Source: PCC-9228 sp964477525 (lineage in GTDB: Bacteria; Cyanobacteriota; Cyanobacteriia; Cyanobacteriales; PCC-9228). Taken from it: a stretch of DNA of 7,447 bases. The stretch covers positions 1 through 7,447 of the forward strand of contig CAYZHY010000163.1 in NCBI GenBank assembly GCA_964477525.1. Direction: 5' to 3'. A program made the position numbers and the translations under genes. This document shows positions 5,868-7,447 of the stretch, piece by piece (position 1 is the stretch's first letter; the number at the start of each line of letters is the position of its first letter). The notes below the pieces were generated by a model, which had not been told where the DNA came from, made no database searches, and worked only from the letters and a program-made list of their open reading frames with translations.

Positions 5868-7447
5868 TCAACTATTTTGTTGACCGACAGCACAAAACGC
5901 TGCCCAGTAGTAGGGATGTTGAAAAGGTTTCTGGTGAGGATAGCAAACTTCTAAATATTCTTCGACCAAATCTTGTTGGGTTGGCGAGAGGGAAAATTGC
6001 CCGATCCAATCCTGCAGTTGTTGGGTGGTAGCATCCCGCAGCCACATTTGGGCTTGATTGAGGGCAACGGCGACTGGCAAATTTTCCTGCTTGTAGCGAC
6101 GGTAAAATTCTGCCATCAGAAAAGCTGTGGAACATTGTCTGACAGACCACAAACTGGCAGCCACGCTGGGGCTACCTGCAAATAGAAAACCGCTGGGCAA
6201 ACCAATGTATTCATCGCTTGTGTTCTTAGGATCGATCCTACCGGTTTCGCAAGCAGAAAGGGTAACCAGGCGACAGTTGGTTAGATTGAGGGCAAAAATT
6301 TCGGCTAAAGTTAGTATGCCATCTTCTTTCCCCTCGGTTTCGGAAGCTAGCAACAATCCTGATTCTAGTGGGGAATTGGGATTAAATCCGCCATGGCAGG
6401 AAAAATGGGTACAGTTGGCTTCGGATAAGCTGGGATGGGTTTTGACACTGCTTTCGGTGGCGTTTTGATGGTGGAGAATTTCTGGTTGGGAGTCTGGAAA
6501 GAAAGAAGTAATGACTTCTATTTCCAAGTCGGTGTAATTTAGATCTTTAGTCGGATTATTGACGGCAAACAGTTGTTGGGGTTGGGGGCGTTGTTGTTGC
6601 TGTGCTAGTTGCAACAGTTGGCAACTGGGGGCGTAGCGAACCCCGCCAGGGAATAAATCCAGCAAACAGCCGCTCATGGTTTTTACGGTTTCTCCCTCGC
6701 CAGTAGCGATTTGACGGCTACCCGATAAAGCGTGAAGGGGAAACAAAGGGAGAAACCAATGGGGAACCAAAATTAATTGGTTGCATTCTGGGGGAATTTG
6801 GGCAAGCAGTTCGTCGAGGTGGAGAAGTTGGGCAAGTTGGTTGAAATTATCTGGTAGTTGCTGTTGCCATTGTGAGCGTTTCTCTTGATAGTAGCTGTTT
6901 AAATAATCATTAATTCGAGCTACTAAGGCTTTTTGTTCGTCTGCACTCGATTGCCAAACGAAAGGCTGGGTATTTTGGTGGGTAACAATAAAGGCGATAA
7001 TTCGTTCGCTGGTGATATACCATTCAATGAGTGCCGTATGCTGGTTAATCACCTGTTGAACTTCTTCAAAAGCCATTGATGGCACTTCCTGAGTTAGACG
7101 AAAGCTAGCGTCGTAGGGTTGGATTTGGTCTAAAACGTCTTCTAATTCTTGTTGCGTCTGTTGGATTTGCTGCTGTAATTGTTGCTGTATTTGCTGTCGC
7201 TGTTCCAACGGCAATTGGCTGTAACGAGATTCTTGGCTGCTGGCAAGCTGCAATTCTCTTTGCAAAGAAGGCAAACGCCGTCGCAATTCACTTAGTCGTT
7301 CCAGCAGTGAAGAAGGAACGTTGCCTTTGGGTTGCAAATCCCGATTGGCAAGGCGTTCCACCAAATTCCGAGCTTTGCTGCTTTCTACAGTTTCCCAAGC
7401 TTTTTGGAGTTGGTTGGTATTGAGGTAGGCTTGTACTAAGTTGTGAT
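5868..7447 (-). CDS. TPR-CHAT type cysteine protease, partial (N-terminus outside window)
   Basis: The frame stays open to the window edge (first full codon 7445-7443), so the true start lies beyond it. 525 C-terminal residues are visible. They begin with a helical stretch (LNTNQLQKAWETVESSKARN) typical of the last TPR unit before a CHAT domain. A Gln-rich coiled coil follows at about 7150-7260. The CHAT domain, a caspase/separase-like peptidase fold, fills roughly the last 400 residues. It shows LVPHWFLPLFPLHAL, the catalytic His in FSCHGG (codon 6395-6393), the catalytic Cys in TLSACETGR (codon 6251-6249), and the family-typical AASLWSVRQCSTAFLMAEFY near the end. Both dyad residues are present, so the protease is probably active. 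CHAT proteins commonly act as cytoplasmic proteases triggered through their TPR or other sensor parts, often in conflict or cell-death systems. The substrate is unknown here. It appears to be the upstream gene of a three-gene operon. The stop codon is TGA at 5870-5868. Confidence 0.9.
   Translation of the reverse strand, partial: HNLVQAYLNTNQLQKAWETVESSKARNLVERLANRDLQPKGNVPSSLLERLSELRRRLPSLQRELQLASSQESRYSQLPLEQRQQIQQQLQQQIQQTQQELEDVLDQIQPYDASFRLTQEVPSMAFEEVQQVINQHTALIEWYITSERIIAFIVTHQNTQPFVWQSSADEQKALVARINDYLNSYYQEKRSQWQQQLPDNFNQLAQLLHLDELLAQIPPECNQLILVPHWFLPLFPLHALSGSRQIATGEGETVKTMSGCLLDLFPGGVRYAPSCQLLQLAQQQQRPQPQQLFAVNNPTKDLNYTDLEIEVITSFFPDSQPEILHHQNATESSVKTHPSLSEANCTHFSCHGGFNPNSPLESGLLLASETEGKEDGILTLAEIFALNLTNCRLVTLSACETGRIDPKNTSDEYIGLPSGFLFAGSPSVAASLWSVRQCSTAFLMAEFYRRYKQENLPVAVALNQAQMWLRDATTQQLQDWIGQFSLSPTQQDLVEEYLEVCYPHQKPFQHPYYWAAFCAVGQQNS

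Noticed and set aside
5545..6031. Plus-strand open frames opposite the 115-residue gene and the CHAT gene
   Set aside because: The opposite strand encodes proteins with clear structure and motifs, and these frames are low-complexity antisense products without ribosome sites.
7150..7260. Gln-rich run as a nucleotide microsatellite
   Set aside because: The CAA/CAG codons are mixed with others and the run fits an ordinary coiled-coil linker between TPR and CHAT.
7364..7366. TTG at 7364 as the start of the CHAT protein
   Set aside because: The frame stays open upstream to the window edge and encodes a typical TPR helix, so this TTG is internal.

Overview
The window looks cyanobacterial. The HIP1 octamer GCGATCGC occurs seven times (2786, 3018, 3704, 3777, 4309, 5326, 5398), where chance predicts about 0.1 in this length. 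Overall base composition is moderate. CHAT proteins of the TPR-CHAT type are also common in cyanobacteria. The species cannot be named from this window.

All five convincing genes lie on the minus strand, so transcription runs from high to low coordinates. First comes a compact cluster. It holds a CHAT-domain cysteine protease whose N-terminus lies outside the window (7447-5868), a 115-residue small helical protein (5849-5502), and a 529-residue protein ending in two membrane helices (5502-3913). The gap between the first two is 18 nt, and the last two share one base (TAATG), so they are very probably one operon. A 290-nt spacer (3622-3912) with promoter-like hexamers and HIP1-type palindromes follows. 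Next is a second operon: a ZorA-like proton-channel protein with a very long coiled-coil tail (3621-1633) and a ZorB-like protein with one membrane helix and an OmpA-type peptidoglycan-binding domain (1625-927).

The last 926 nt (1-926) hold no convincing gene. They contain short open stretches, a degenerate tandem repeat, hairpins, and what may be the end of a decayed insertion sequence abutting zorB.

The most interesting reading is a candidate defence locus. A ZorAB ion-driven motor, normally the sensor part of Zorya antiphage systems, appears without any visible ZorC, ZorD, ZorE or other Zorya effector. Instead it lies beside a CHAT protease, a small possible adaptor and a possible membrane effector. 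The ZorAB and CHAT identities come from visible motifs. The functional link between the two operons is inference from proximity and shared strand only.
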